A stretch of DNA of 38,255 nucleotides from Phycisphaerae bacterium (lineage in GTDB: Bacteria; Planctomycetota; Phycisphaerae; UBA1845; PWPN01), in assembly GCA_035384605.1 (NCBI GenBank), contig DAOOIV010000050.1, forward strand, positions 1 through 38,255, given 5' to 3'. The notes below the pieces were generated by a model that saw only the letters and a list, made by a program, of their open reading frames with translations, did not search any database and was not told the DNA's origin. This document shows positions 14,875 through 23,959 of the stretch, one piece after another (position 1 is the stretch's first letter; every line of letters begins with the position of its first letter). The position numbers were made by a program, and so were the translations under genes.

Positions 14875-16278
14875 TCAGGTGTTCTTCAGGTACTTGTCGA
14901 TCGCCGCGGCCGAGTTCTTGCCGTCACCCATGGCCAGGATCACCGTGGCCGCCCCGCGAACGATGTCGCCGCCGGCGAAAACGCCCGGAATGCTGGTCAT
15001 GTTGTTGGCGTCGATCTCGATATTACCCCACTTGTTGAGCTTCAACTCGGGCGTGGATTGGGTCAGCAGGGGATTGGCCTTCGTGCCGATGGCTTCGATG
15101 AACACCTGGCAAGGGATGTCGAACTCGCTGTCTTTCACCGGCACCGGCCGCCGACGGCCGCTGGCATCGGGCTCGCCCAGTTCCATCCGTTGGCAGCGAA
15201 CCGCCCGCACCCAGCCCTTGTCATCGCCCAGGATCTCAACTGGGTTGACCAGGAACTCAAACCTGACGCCTTCTTCTTCGGCGTGCTTGACTTCCTCCAC
15301 ACGGGCGGGCATCTCGGCTCGCGAGCGACGATAGACCAGCGTCGCCGGATCGGCACCCAGCCGCCGGGCGGTGCGAACGGCGTCCATCGCAACGTTGCCG
15401 CCGCCGACGACCACCACCTCTGTCGACCGGATCACCGGTGTCTCGCTGTCATCGCGGTAGGCACCCATGAGATTCACCCGGGTCAAGTACTCATTGGCCG
15501 AGTAGACGCCCTTGAGGTTCTCGCCCGGGATTCCCTGGAAGACCGGCAGGCCGGCGCCGTTGGCGATGAACACCGCATGGAAGCCCTCCTGCTCGATCAG
15601 CTCGCGAATCGTATGGGTCCGTCCAATGACTACATTGCAGACGATCTCCACCCCGAGCTTCCGCAGTTTGTCCACCTCAACCTCGACGATCTTCTTGGGC
15701 AGCCGAAACTCGGGAATACCGTAAACCAGCACCCCACCGGGTCTGTGCAGAGCCTCAAAAACGGTGACGCCGTGCCCCTTCCTGGCCAGTTCGCCGGCGC
15801 AGGTCAGCCCCGCCGGGCCCGCGCCAACAACCGCTACCCGCTTGCCGGTCGGCGGAGGGGGAACATACTGATCCGGCCGGTTGTCGCGAGCCCAATCGGC
15901 CACAAAACGCTCCAGGTAACCCACGGCCACCGGCGAACCCTTCTTGCCGCGAATGCACATGGATTCGCATTGCGTTTCCTGCGGGCAGACGCGGCCGGTG
16001 ATGCCCGGCAAGACATTGGCCTCGTAAAGAATGTCGGCGGCCTTGTTCAAGTCTCCGTCGGCCAGGGCGACCAGGAAGCCTGGAATGTCGACGCCCACCG
16101 GGCAGCCCTGGACACACTTGCCCTCCTTGCATCGCAGGCAGCGTTCGGCCTCCATCCTCGCCGCTTCAAGTGCCAGACCCTGGTTCACCTCCTGAAAGCA
16201 ACGGGTCCGCATCTCCGGCTTCTGCTCCGGCATCTGCTGCCGGGGAATCTTCATTCGTTCTGCGGGAGTCAACTGCAT
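14875..16278 (-). CDS. nfnB: NfnB/GltD-like NADPH oxidoreductase, large subunit
   Basis: A 467-residue flavoprotein of the glutamate-synthase-small-chain family, annotated in relatives as GltA, SudA or NfnB. Cysteines 47, 50, 55 and 59 (CLRC...KCVQGC) and 98, 104 and 108 (CPQETQCESMC) bind two Fe-S clusters. The FAD dinucleotide fold is at VGAGPAG (151-157). A second nucleotide fold (VVVVGGGNVAMDAVR) near 288-302 binds NADPH. The C-terminal FAD block is FAGGDIVRGAATVILAMGDG. No glutamate synthase large subunit is present; an NfnA-type subunit lies 45 bases upstream. The pair therefore fits NADH-dependent ferredoxin:NADP+ oxidoreductase, with sulfide dehydrogenase as the alternative. Confidence 0.9.
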   Translation of the reverse strand: MQLTPAERMKIPRQQMPEQKPEMRTRCFQEVNQGLALEAARMEAERCLRCKEGKCVQGCPVGVDIPGFLVALADGDLNKAADILYEANVLPGITGRVCPQETQCESMCIRGKKGSPVAVGYLERFVADWARDNRPDQYVPPPPTGKRVAVVGAGPAGLTCAGELARKGHGVTVFEALHRPGGVLVYGIPEFRLPKKIVEVEVDKLRKLGVEIVCNVVIGRTHTIRELIEQEGFHAVFIANGAGLPVFQGIPGENLKGVYSANEYLTRVNLMGAYRDDSETPVIRSTEVVVVGGGNVAMDAVRTARRLGADPATLVYRRSRAEMPARVEEVKHAEEEGVRFEFLVNPVEILGDDKGWVRAVRCQRMELGEPDASGRRRPVPVKDSEFDIPCQVFIEAIGTKANPLLTQSTPELKLNKWGNIEIDANNMTSIPGVFAGGDIVRGAATVILAMGDGKNSAAAIDKYLKNT

Positions 16279-16323
16279 GACTTATCGACCTTCGACTATA
16301 CCGGCAAGAATGGCGCCCTGATA

Positions 16324-17208
16324 TCAAGCGACGGGCGCCTCCCGGCGGATCGCCTTCTCCGCCTCGATCAGCTTGCACTCATGGTTCGTGGGCGTGCGCG
16401 CCTGGGCCTTTCGCTCGTAATCGCGATAAGCCGTCAGCCGGTCGGCCAACTCCGCGAAGTTGACCTGGTGGGCATCGAACTCGGGTCCATCCACACACGC
16501 GAACATCATCCTCCCGCCGATCATCACGCGGCAGCCGCCGCACATGCCTGTGCCGTCGACCATGATGGGGTTGAGAGAGGCAATCGTGTGAATGGCTTTG
16601 GGACGTGTGACTTCGGCAACGGCCCGCATCATCGGAACCGGGCCCGCGGTGATCACCGCGTTGACCGGATCGGATGCGTCGTCGATCAACTCGCCGAGTC
16701 GTCCCGTGACCAGCCCGTGATAGCCGTAGCTGCCGTCATCGGTGCACGGATATACCGCGTCGCAAACGGCCTTCAGTTCCTGCTCCATGATCACGTACGG
16801 TCGGCTCCGCCCGCCGATCACCGCAGAGACTCTGTTGCCCATCGCCTTGAGAGCCCCGGCCTGCGGATAAATCACCGCCGTCCCGACACCCCCGCCGACC
16901 AGCACCACATGCCCGAATCCCTTAATCTCCGTGGGCTTGCCCAGCGGGCCCGCCACGTCCAGGATGGCTTGCCCCTTCTCCAAAGCTGCAAGCCGCTGGG
17001 TCGACGTCCCGACGGCCTGCACGACCAGCGTGATGGTGCCCGCGGCCTCGTCAGAATCGGCTATGGTCAACGGAATCCGCTCGCCGCCCTCAACAACGCG
17101 AACGATCACGAAGTGACCGGGTTTGTGATGGGCAGCCACACGCGGCGCCTCGACCACCAGCCGCCTGACCGCCGGGGCAAGCCATTTTGCTTCCTGAATG
17201 ACAAACAT
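16324..17208 (-). CDS. nfnA: NfnA-type FAD/[2Fe-2S] ferredoxin-NADP+ reductase subunit
   Basis: A 294-residue protein of the dihydroorotate-dehydrogenase electron-transfer/NfnA/SudB family. The FAD site RIPLTIAD is at 44-51 and the NAD site GGGVGTA at 105-111. The [2Fe-2S] site uses Cys223 and Cys226 (DGTGMCGGC) and Cys238 (FACVDGPEF). Asp218 stands where NfnA structures have an aspartate as the fourth ligand. I start at ATG 17208, giving the family's usual length, with GGGAG about 11 bases upstream; the frame is open to 17286 without homology. It is the first gene of the nfnA-nfnB unit. The complex could bifurcate electrons between NADH, NADPH and ferredoxin in the cytoplasm. Confidence 0.9.
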   Translation of the reverse strand: MFVIQEAKWLAPAVRRLVVEAPRVAAHHKPGHFVIVRVVEGGERIPLTIADSDEAAGTITLVVQAVGTSTQRLAALEKGQAILDVAGPLGKPTEIKGFGHVVLVGGGVGTAVIYPQAGALKAMGNRVSAVIGGRSRPYVIMEQELKAVCDAVYPCTDDGSYGYHGLVTGRLGELIDDASDPVNAVITAGPVPMMRAVAEVTRPKAIHTIASLNPIMVDGTGMCGGCRVMIGGRMMFACVDGPEFDAHQVNFAELADRLTAYRDYERKAQARTPTNHECKLIEAEKAIRREAPVA

Positions 17209-17300
17209 GGCCTCACCAGCTCCCAACCAAGACGCCCTCTGTTCCCCACGCCGGGACGTACCTGTCCGGCGGCGTGTTCCGCGCATGTCCCAGCAGCGGT

Positions 17301-17329
17301 ATAATAGCGCTGAATCGCAGGATGCTCAA
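17301..17329 (-). promoter_or_regulatory. Putative sigma70-type promoter of nfnAB
   Basis: On the minus strand TTGAGC (17329-17324), a 17-base spacer and TATTAT (17306-17301) precede the nfnA start by about 90 bases. The same spot read on the plus strand gives TATAAT at 17300-17305 with a poor -35 (TTCCGC), so it might also fire toward the KaiC/ATP-grasp gene. Confidence 0.5.
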
Positions 17330-17611
17330 CGCTCTGCAGGCCAGGAACCATGATACCGCCGAGAAACGGGATTACATAATCTGATGTCCCTAATACACAG
17401 TAGAAGTCGATCTTATGACAGTGCGGCGGGTCCCGCCGTGCCTGCCGGCAAGAACCGGATCTCTCGCCAGAAAACGGAATTTGGCCTACCATGCGGCGAA
17501 GACGGCGAATGCAGACTGACGAATCGCGTCCGGATCCGGCGCGACCGCTCAAGCGCCTGCCTTGCCACAGGTCACCGTGAGCGAGCCGGATTTGGCGCAG
17601 GAGAAGTGTGA
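17330..17611 (+). other. Leader region of the KaiC/ATP-grasp gene
   Basis: About 280 bases between the nfnAB promoter and the next gene. A short open frame (17384-17611) ends just before the ATG at 17612, but it has no ribosome-binding site or recognisable protein character. I see a GCCTGCCGGC-type small palindrome near 17440 and nothing else. Confidence 0.5.
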
Positions 17612-20239
17612 ATGATCAGTACGAATCTGAGCACGGGCTTACCCGCTCTGGATCGTGTCCTCAAGGGCTTGCTGCCCGGCGACAATCTCGTTTGGCGCGT
17701 CGACACGGTGGACGACTACCGCGTCTTCCTCGAACCCTTCTGCCGTAACGCCGTGTCCGCCGGCAAGCGGCTGGTCTATTACCGCTTCGCCGATCATGCC
17801 CCGCTGGTGCCCGCCGATTGCCCGGCGGAGATTCATGAGCTCCAGCCCGAACTCGGCTTCGAGAAGTTCATCAGCTCCATCCATGAAGTCGTGAAGTCCG
17901 CACGCGGCTTGGGGGCGCATGTTTTTGACTGCTTGTCCGACTTGGCGGTGGACTGGAGCAGCGACCGGATGCTCAGCAACTTCTTCGTGCTGACCTGTCC
18001 CTACGTGTACGACGTCGAGGGAATCGCCTACTTCCCCCTGCTGAAGAACTATCATTCGCCGCAAGCCGTGGCGACCATCGCGAACACCACCCAGATCCTC
18101 GTGGACATCTACCGGCACCGTGACCGCTACTACCTGCACCCGATCAAGGTACAACAGCGTCATTCGCCGACCATGTACATGCTGCACGCTTGGGAACCAC
18201 AACATGAGACCTTCCGGCCGGTCAATGATAGCTCGACCATCGCTGAGATTCTCACCTCGCGGCCCTGGGGCAGCACGGAACAAGGCATCGCCCGCTTGGG
18301 CGTGTGGGCAAGGGCTTTCCGCGAGGCCGAGGAGCTGGTCGACCCGTCGCTCCAGAAAGCCTGTTCCCTGGAGGAGAAGAAGCATCTCCACCGCCGCCTC
18401 ATGCGCATGCTCATTTCTCGCGATGAGCGGATCCTGCCCCTGGCCGAGAAATACCTCAACCCCGCCAGAATCCTGGAGATCCGACGGCGCACCCTCGGAA
18501 CGGGCCTCATCGGCGGCAAGTCGGTCGGCATGCTCCTGTCACGGGCCATCCTCGAACAGAGCGACCCCAAGTGGAGCCGGCGACTCGAAGTCCACGATTC
18601 GTTCTACATCGGCTCGGATGTCTTCTACACCTACCTGGTACAGAACGGCGTCTGGTGGCTTCGCGAGAAACAGAGGAACCCGCAGAACTTCCTTGAAGGT
18701 TCTGAGGAAGCCCGCCGGCGCATCATCACGGGGAGCTTCTCCGAGGAAACGCAAAAAGAATTCGCCGAAATGCTGGACTACTTCGGGCAGTCCCCCATCA
18801 TCGTCCGCTCAAGCAGCCTGCTGGAGGATGCCTACGGCAACGCCTTTGCCGGCAAATATGAAAGCCTGTTCTGCGTCAACCAGGGATCCCGCGACAAGAG
18901 GCTCGCCGATTTCATGTCCGCCGTGCGGACGATCTACGCCAGCACCATGAGCGAAAAGGCCCTGCAATACAGAGCTCAGCGCGGGTTGCTCGAAAAAGAC
19001 GAGCAGATGTCGCTGCTCGTCCAACGCGTGTCCGGATCGCTCCACGGCAACCTCTTCTATCCCCAAGTGGCGGGTGTCGGTTTGTCGTACAACCCGTATG
19101 TGTGGCACGAGGACATCGACCCTAAGGCAGGAATGCTGCGCCTGGTTTTCGGATTGGGCACTCGGGCGGTGGACCGCTCGGACGACGATTACACCCGAGT
19201 GGTCGCCCTCAACGCCCCTGGGCGCCGCCCGGAGGCGGGCATCGATCAGGTACGCCGCTACACGCAGCGCAAGGTCGACGCCCTTGACCTGGCCGCAAAC
19301 CAGCTTGTGTCCAACGACTTCGTCGACGTGATCCGCCAAAGCAACGATATTCCGTTGCAGATCTTCGCCTCGCGAGACAGTGAGCTGGAACGTATGGCCG
19401 CCGAGACGGGACGCAAGGATCTCTTCCCATGGATCCTGACGTTCGACCACCTCTTGTCGGAAACGTCCTTCGTGTCCGACATGCGCGAGATGGTCGCCAC
19501 GCTGGAGAAGGCCTACGCCTGCCCCGTGGACATCGAGTTTACGGCCAACTTCTTCGAAGATAGTGAATACAAGATCAATCTCGTCCAGTGCAGGCCGCTG
19601 CAAGTCGCCGGCGGCCGGGCGGATGAGGCGGCCGAGATGCCGGCCAGTATCGATCCCAAGGACCTTGTCATCGAAGCTCACGGCGCCGTCATCGGCCAGA
19701 GCCGTGCCGCCGCCATCGATCGCCTTGTCTACGTTGTCCCCTCGGTTTACGGGCACCTCCCGATTCCCGAACGCTACGCGGTGGCCCGGCTGATCGGCCG
19801 GCTCATGCATGCCGACGAGGAGCAAAAACCCGAGCGCATCATGCTCCTGGGTCCCGGCCGCTGGGGCACGACTACGCCCTCGCTGGGCGTCCCCGTCTCG
19901 TTCGCTGAAATCAACACCGTTTCGGTGCTCTGCGAGATCGTCGCCATGCGCGAAGACCTGGTCCCCGACGTCTCTCTCGGCACGCACTTCTTCAACGAGT
20001 TGGTCGAGCTGGATATTCTCTACCTTGCTCTCTTCCCCGGCCGCGAGGGCAACTTTCTTAATGAGGAGTTCTTCGAAAAGGCTCCGAACAAGCTGACAAG
20101 ACTCATACCGTCGGCGGCCAATTGGGCCCACGTCATCCGGGTCATCGATACCGCCGACCTCGGCGGCAGAGGACACATTCAGCTCAATGCCAACAACCTG
20201 AGCCAAAGGGTCGTCTGCTATCGCAGCCGCACGCAATAG
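17612..20239 (+). CDS. KaiC-like domain fused to PEP synthase-type ATP-grasp domain
   Basis: An 875-residue protein with GGAG 8 bases before ATG. Residues 1-230 resemble a KaiC/RecA ATPase: it opens like KaiC with STGLPALDRVLKGLLPGD, but where the Walker A GxxGxGKT should be it reads WRVDTVDDYR, so the P-loop is lost. A Walker-B-like HVFDCLSDL follows near 103-111. Residues about 290-657 are the PEP/pyruvate-binding ATP-grasp domain of PEP synthase and pyruvate phosphate dikinase: IGGKSVG, then IIVRSSSLLEDAYGNAFAGK (395-414) and the INLVQCRPLQ strand near 651. The swivelling phosphohistidine domain and PEP barrel are absent. The last 215 residues (LLGPGRWGTTTPSLG; GTHFFNELVELDILY) are an extra domain I cannot name. 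Its role is unknown; it could be a nucleotide-driven phosphotransferase or regulator. Confidence 0.85.
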   Translation: MISTNLSTGLPALDRVLKGLLPGDNLVWRVDTVDDYRVFLEPFCRNAVSAGKRLVYYRFADHAPLVPADCPAEIHELQPELGFEKFISSIHEVVKSARGLGAHVFDCLSDLAVDWSSDRMLSNFFVLTCPYVYDVEGIAYFPLLKNYHSPQAVATIANTTQILVDIYRHRDRYYLHPIKVQQRHSPTMYMLHAWEPQHETFRPVNDSSTIAEILTSRPWGSTEQGIARLGVWARAFREAEELVDPSLQKACSLEEKKHLHRRLMRMLISRDERILPLAEKYLNPARILEIRRRTLGTGLIGGKSVGMLLSRAILEQSDPKWSRRLEVHDSFYIGSDVFYTYLVQNGVWWLREKQRNPQNFLEGSEEARRRIITGSFSEETQKEFAEMLDYFGQSPIIVRSSSLLEDAYGNAFAGKYESLFCVNQGSRDKRLADFMSAVRTIYASTMSEKALQYRAQRGLLEKDEQMSLLVQRVSGSLHGNLFYPQVAGVGLSYNPYVWHEDIDPKAGMLRLVFGLGTRAVDRSDDDYTRVVALNAPGRRPEAGIDQVRRYTQRKVDALDLAANQLVSNDFVDVIRQSNDIPLQIFASRDSELERMAAETGRKDLFPWILTFDHLLSETSFVSDMREMVATLEKAYACPVDIEFTANFFEDSEYKINLVQCRPLQVAGGRADEAAEMPASIDPKDLVIEAHGAVIGQSRAAAIDRLVYVVPSVYGHLPIPERYAVARLIGRLMHADEEQKPERIMLLGPGRWGTTTPSLGVPVSFAEINTVSVLCEIVAMREDLVPDVSLGTHFFNELVELDILYLALFPGREGNFLNEEFFEKAPNKLTRLIPSAANWAHVIRVIDTADLGGRGHIQLNANNLSQRVVCYRSRTQ

Positions 20240-20443
20240 ACGTATGCCCGAGATCCCGCGGATTTCTCCAATTCCGCTGTCGATTCGCCTTCTCAAAGCG
20301 TCTCCGCACCAAAGATCCGTTTCGACGGGGCTTTCCGTGACGGCTCAGGCTACGCAACGACGCGCTGCTTCCTCAACGACGGGAACACGACGCCAACATC
20401 GGCCAACGCGACCCGATGACGCGTGCACACCCTTTGAGAGCAA

Positions 20444-22585
20444 TCAACCCAACACAAGTTGGAAGACGGCCTTAAGGATCGATTCAACGCTTGGGAGGAT
20501 CGTGGATTCGGCAGTGCTTGAAGCCGGAATCGCACAAGGCCAGGCGTGAACGCGCCGGGCCCGGAGCGACGGAATGCGGCGGTCCTCTGCCAACTTTGCG
20601 ATCAACTCGCTGCCGAACCCGGCAAAGCCCTGGCCTTCTTCGATTACCAAAATACGCCCCGTTCGGGCCACCGACTCGACGATCGGCTCGATGTCCAGGG
20701 GATACAATTGAGTGGGGATCAGCATGTCACAGGCGATATCCTCGTCGATCAACGACTCGACGGCGGTCTCCGCCATCGGCACGAGCCCGCCGTAGGCCAC
20801 GACCGTCAGCGAGGGCTCGCTCTCCGGCGAGATTCGAATGGTCGGAAAGTCGGTCGCGGTCGCGCTGATGACCGATCCGGCCGGGGCTTGCGGATCGGCT
20901 CGCCGGCCGTAGAGCAACTTGTTCTCGATGACCAGCGTGGGCCGATCGATGGTCTGCAGGAGTCGGCGATACAGGGTGCCGGGACAATAGCGGGTATGAA
21001 CGGCCAGAACACGAGTGCCGGGCACCCCGAGAAGGTGTTTTTCCAGCGACTGGCTGTGTGTCGGCCCGTATCCCCGATAGCCGCCCATGGGCGTACGGAT
21101 GATGATAGGCACCCGCACCTGCGCGTTGTACATTTCAGCGAACTTGGCCGCATGGTTGATGATCTGATCGGCTGCCAGCATGACGAAATCACCGAACATG
21201 ATCTCGACGACCGGCTTGAAACCCGCGATAGCCAGGCCGCTGCCGATGCCCACAACAGCCGCCTCGCTGATCGGCGTATTGCGAACACGATCGTCATACT
21301 TGCTGCTCAGTCCCGCGGTGACCTTGAACGCGCCGCCGTACGGGTCGCAGACATCCTCACCCATCAGGACAATCCGATCATCCTCGGCCATTGATTCATC
21401 GAGCGCCGTGCGGATCGCGTCGACGACGCGTTGCGGGCGAAAATCGAGAGAACGCCATTCGACAGGCTCGGTTCCGGCGGGAGCATGATCCAGGAGAACA
21501 ACCGGCTCGGTGGGCGAAGCCTGCTCCGCAAGGTCAACGGCTTCGTCGAGTCTCCGGTCGATCTTCTCAATCAGGTTCCTGATCGGATCGGAAGGCTCGT
21601 CGAGCAAGCGACTGAGTGTATCGATCTCGGCGTAGGCCTGAACTTCCTCGATCTCACGATTGTCGTCACCCTTGGAGTGAGCCTTCAGCCGGTACGTACG
21701 AATGTGCAGGAGCACGGGGTGCCGCGTCCGACGGACATGAGAAACCGCTGCCGCGGTCACATCGATTAGTTCGGACGGATTCCAGGTGTCGGCGGATCGC
21801 ACGTCGATACCGAATGCGTGCGCCCGTCCCTTGATAGAGCCGGAGAGCGTTTCGTCCTGCAGGGTGGACTGAGAAACGCCGTTATCTTCGAGGACGATCA
21901 ACAACGGCAAATGCCATTTGGCGGCGATGTTCATCGTTTCGTAAACGACGCCTTGTCCGAGCGTTCCATCTCCGATGAAAACCACGGCAATATTGCTGCC
22001 GCCATCAAGTCGTCGGGCCATCGCCAGTCCGGCCGCAACCGGAGCAATCCCGCCCTGAATGCCGTTGGAGAAGAACCCATCCTTGCACAGGTGCTGGCTG
22101 CCCCCCCTGCCGCCGCAAACGCCGGTGCTGCGTCCCATGATCTCGGCGATGAGACCCTCAACATCGTTCGTCCACGCGAGGTAATGTCCATGGCAACGAT
22201 GGTTGCTGAAAACGAAGTCCCCCTCCTTGAGCGTATCAGCGACCGCGACGCCCACCCATTCCTGCCCAATGCAGGTGTGCACGGTGCCCGAGACTCTGCC
22301 CTCGGCGAATAGCTTGAGCAGGCGTTCCTCGGTTCGGCGAATGGTCAGGGCCTTGGCGAGTAGTCGTGGCCGAACGCCGAGTTCTCTTCCCAGCACGTCG
22401 TCATTACCGGCAAACTGCTCGTGGTCTGTTTGCCCCAGGAGATTCGCCGGAATGACCCAGGGACGTGCATCGTTGGAACCGGGTGATGTGCCGGCACTGC
22501 AACCCACGCGAGCAGCTGAACGATAAACCGACGGAGCATGCCGACGCCGAGCCGCCCGCCTTCGTTGCGTTTCAATAAAGGACAT
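20444..22585 (-). CDS. Fused E1 alpha-beta 2-oxoacid dehydrogenase (thiamine-diphosphate)
   Basis: A 713-residue single-chain E1. Residues about 75-370 are the alpha part, with the thiamine diphosphate motif running from GDGTLGQG (205-212) to Asn235 in VLEDNGVSQS. Residues about 390-700 are the beta part (VLMGEDVCDPYGGAFKVT; SEAAVVGIGSGLAIAG; ILVIEEGQGFAGFGSE). It should decarboxylate a branched-chain, acetoin-type or pyruvate-type substrate and pass the acyl group to an E2 lipoyl enzyme, but no E2 or E3 gene is near. The first 70 residues are Arg-rich and unlike E1. ATG 22585 has no good ribosome-binding site, so translation may begin further in at a non-ATG codon. It converges with the KaiC/ATP-grasp gene; the 204 bases between show no terminator. 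Confidence 0.87.
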   Translation of the reverse strand: MSFIETQRRRAARRRHAPSVYRSAARVGCSAGTSPGSNDARPWVIPANLLGQTDHEQFAGNDDVLGRELGVRPRLLAKALTIRRTEERLLKLFAEGRVSGTVHTCIGQEWVGVAVADTLKEGDFVFSNHRCHGHYLAWTNDVEGLIAEIMGRSTGVCGGRGGSQHLCKDGFFSNGIQGGIAPVAAGLAMARRLDGGSNIAVVFIGDGTLGQGVVYETMNIAAKWHLPLLIVLEDNGVSQSTLQDETLSGSIKGRAHAFGIDVRSADTWNPSELIDVTAAAVSHVRRTRHPVLLHIRTYRLKAHSKGDDNREIEEVQAYAEIDTLSRLLDEPSDPIRNLIEKIDRRLDEAVDLAEQASPTEPVVLLDHAPAGTEPVEWRSLDFRPQRVVDAIRTALDESMAEDDRIVLMGEDVCDPYGGAFKVTAGLSSKYDDRVRNTPISEAAVVGIGSGLAIAGFKPVVEIMFGDFVMLAADQIINHAAKFAEMYNAQVRVPIIIRTPMGGYRGYGPTHSQSLEKHLLGVPGTRVLAVHTRYCPGTLYRRLLQTIDRPTLVIENKLLYGRRADPQAPAGSVISATATDFPTIRISPESEPSLTVVAYGGLVPMAETAVESLIDEDIACDMLIPTQLYPLDIEPIVESVARTGRILVIEEGQGFAGFGSELIAKLAEDRRIPSLRARRVHAWPCAIPASSTAESTILPSVESILKAVFQLVLG

Positions 22586-22779
22586 GCCACAATTATCGGA
22601 AACTCCGGGGTCTCACTGAGGTGCCAGTTGTGTTTGGGAAACGGGGCGCAGAGAGAGGTTTCTACGTCCGATAATACGTCGGATCTCAAACCTGCGCGTT
22701 TTGCCCGGATGGCCATAGGGCTGCACGGTGCAGGCTATTGCACTCATGGTGCCGTCGCCACGTCACCCGTCCCCCCGCA

Positions 22780-23422
22780 CCAAGATTGATGGGCAAAAAG
22801 CCGACCTTGTTGGTCGGTGAGCCGGATTTGAGAGTGAAGTCGCCTTAACTCGAACCAACGAAGAGCGGGTCGGCGACGATCGAGCTGCGGTCGCGGCCGC
22901 GCTGGCCCCAGCCTTCGAGCGTCACTCCTGCAAGACCGAACGGCTGGCCGTTGACTCGCAAATAAAGATTGTCGTCCGTCTCGAACCGGTCATTCCTCCT
23001 TCCGGGATTTCCGCCGCTCAGTCGGTGTTGCCGTTAGGCGTCGTCTCGCGACAACCGGTGATGACCCGTCCGCCGCTCAGGATCACTCTGCCTTTGGCTT
23101 GCCAGGTGATCGGCGCCGACTCCGTTTCCGAGTCTTCCGGGCCCAACACGAGCGGCTCGGCCAGCCGGTGGTTGCCTTCTCCAATGATGACCTCGACAGG
23201 CCGGTTCAATCCGGCTTTATTGCTCGCTCGGAACGCTTCCTGCGCACGCGTCAACGTGGCCAACGGGCCATCGTTGCCGTCGCCGGCGGGCTCTGACGGC
23301 TTGCCTGACCAGTGATCGTTGCCCCGAGTGGAGACATGGTTCCGCTGCGTCTCGGCAACCCAAACGGTGCCTCAAACACAAGCTGAAACGGCAATGAGCC
23401 GACAATGAATCGGTCTGATCAT
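22780..23422 (-). pseudogene. Decayed right-handed beta-helix (pectate-lyase-like) protein gene
   Basis: Pieces of one exported beta-helix protein can be read in order on the minus strand. From ATG 23422 a signal-like start (MIRPIHCRLIAVSACV) runs into a TGA at 23374-23372. The same frame continues with GPLATLTRAQEAFRA, then VILSGGRVITG, as in the N-terminal part of such proteins, to a TGA at 23020. In another frame the typical C-terminus follows (DDNLYLRVNGQPFGLAG; SIVADPLFV), is cut by TAA at 22847-22845, and finishes with GDFTLKSGSP and VGFLPIN. The central several hundred residues are missing. So there are two internal stops, one large deletion and a frame change. It lies between the E1 gene and the Usp gene. 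Confidence 0.8.
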
Positions 23423-23454
23423 GGCATGATGCTCCGGAACTGCACTGAATCGAG

Positions 23455-23940
23455 TTACCGTGGGTGCTTTTTCTGGAAGTCCATGGGGATGATCAACACG
23501 GCACACGGCGCCTTGCGTGCGACTTTCTCGGTGACATTTCCGAACAAGGCCTTTTGCAGACCGCCTCTGCCTTGGCGACCGATGATGATCACGTCGATAT
23601 CTCTTTCCTCAGCAAACTCCAGGATCACCTGGTAATCCTTGCCGACGCGTATCTCCACCTCGAAATCAACGCCCGCCGGAACGCGGGGCCTGTAATCAAG
23701 GTTGATTTTCTCGTCGATATCCTGCTTGGCCTTCTCGTCTATACCGTCAACTTCGTAGATGTAGGTCTTCCAGAACTGGGCGTCGCTTTCCGGGATGACG
23801 TGCAGCAGATAGAGCGTACAGCCCGGCCGGCGTACGGCGGCGTCCACGGCAAAGTTGAACGCATAATCGGCGTTTTCGGAGAAATCGGTGCAGAAGAGAA
23901 TCTTCTGATACGGGCTGACTGGAAATGTGCCGCTATCCAT
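23455..23940 (-). CDS. Universal stress protein (UspA family), TRAP-linked
   Basis: A 161-residue cytoplasmic UspA-fold protein. The N-terminal strand KILFCTDFSENA and the ATP-loop are present: GRQGRGGLQKALFGNVT at 121-137 matches G-x2-G-x9-G, with Asn where Ser/Thr is usual. It may therefore bind ATP. AAGGA lies 8 bases before ATG 23940. It is the last gene of the TRAP operon, 19 bases after dctM. In Halomonas the UspA protein TeaD is encoded with the ectoine TRAP transporter TeaABC and lowers its activity. By analogy this one probably tunes the adjacent transporter in response to ATP. Confidence 0.9.
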   Translation of the reverse strand: MDSGTFPVSPYQKILFCTDFSENADYAFNFAVDAAVRRPGCTLYLLHVIPESDAQFWKTYIYEVDGIDEKAKQDIDEKINLDYRPRVPAGVDFEVEIRVGKDYQVILEFAEERDIDVIIIGRQGRGGLQKALFGNVTEKVARKAPCAVLIIPMDFQKKHPR

Positions 23941-23959
23941 GGTCTGGATCCTTGCTCTC

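Noticed and set aside
14725..17304. An 859-codon open frame on the plus strand
   Set aside because: It lies antisense to nfnA, nfnB and part of rayT, has His/Arg/Gly-rich composition and no family signature. It is a shadow of GC-rich codon use.
17384..17611. 75-codon frame ending just before the KaiC/ATP-grasp start
   Set aside because: No ribosome-binding site, no protein-like pattern; it looks like leader sequence.
22801..22817. Intrinsic terminator: CCGACC stem followed by CTTTTT on the minus strand
   Set aside because: The bases code for the C-terminal signature (SGSP...VGFLPIN) of the decayed beta-helix gene, so the hairpin is better explained as old coding sequence.
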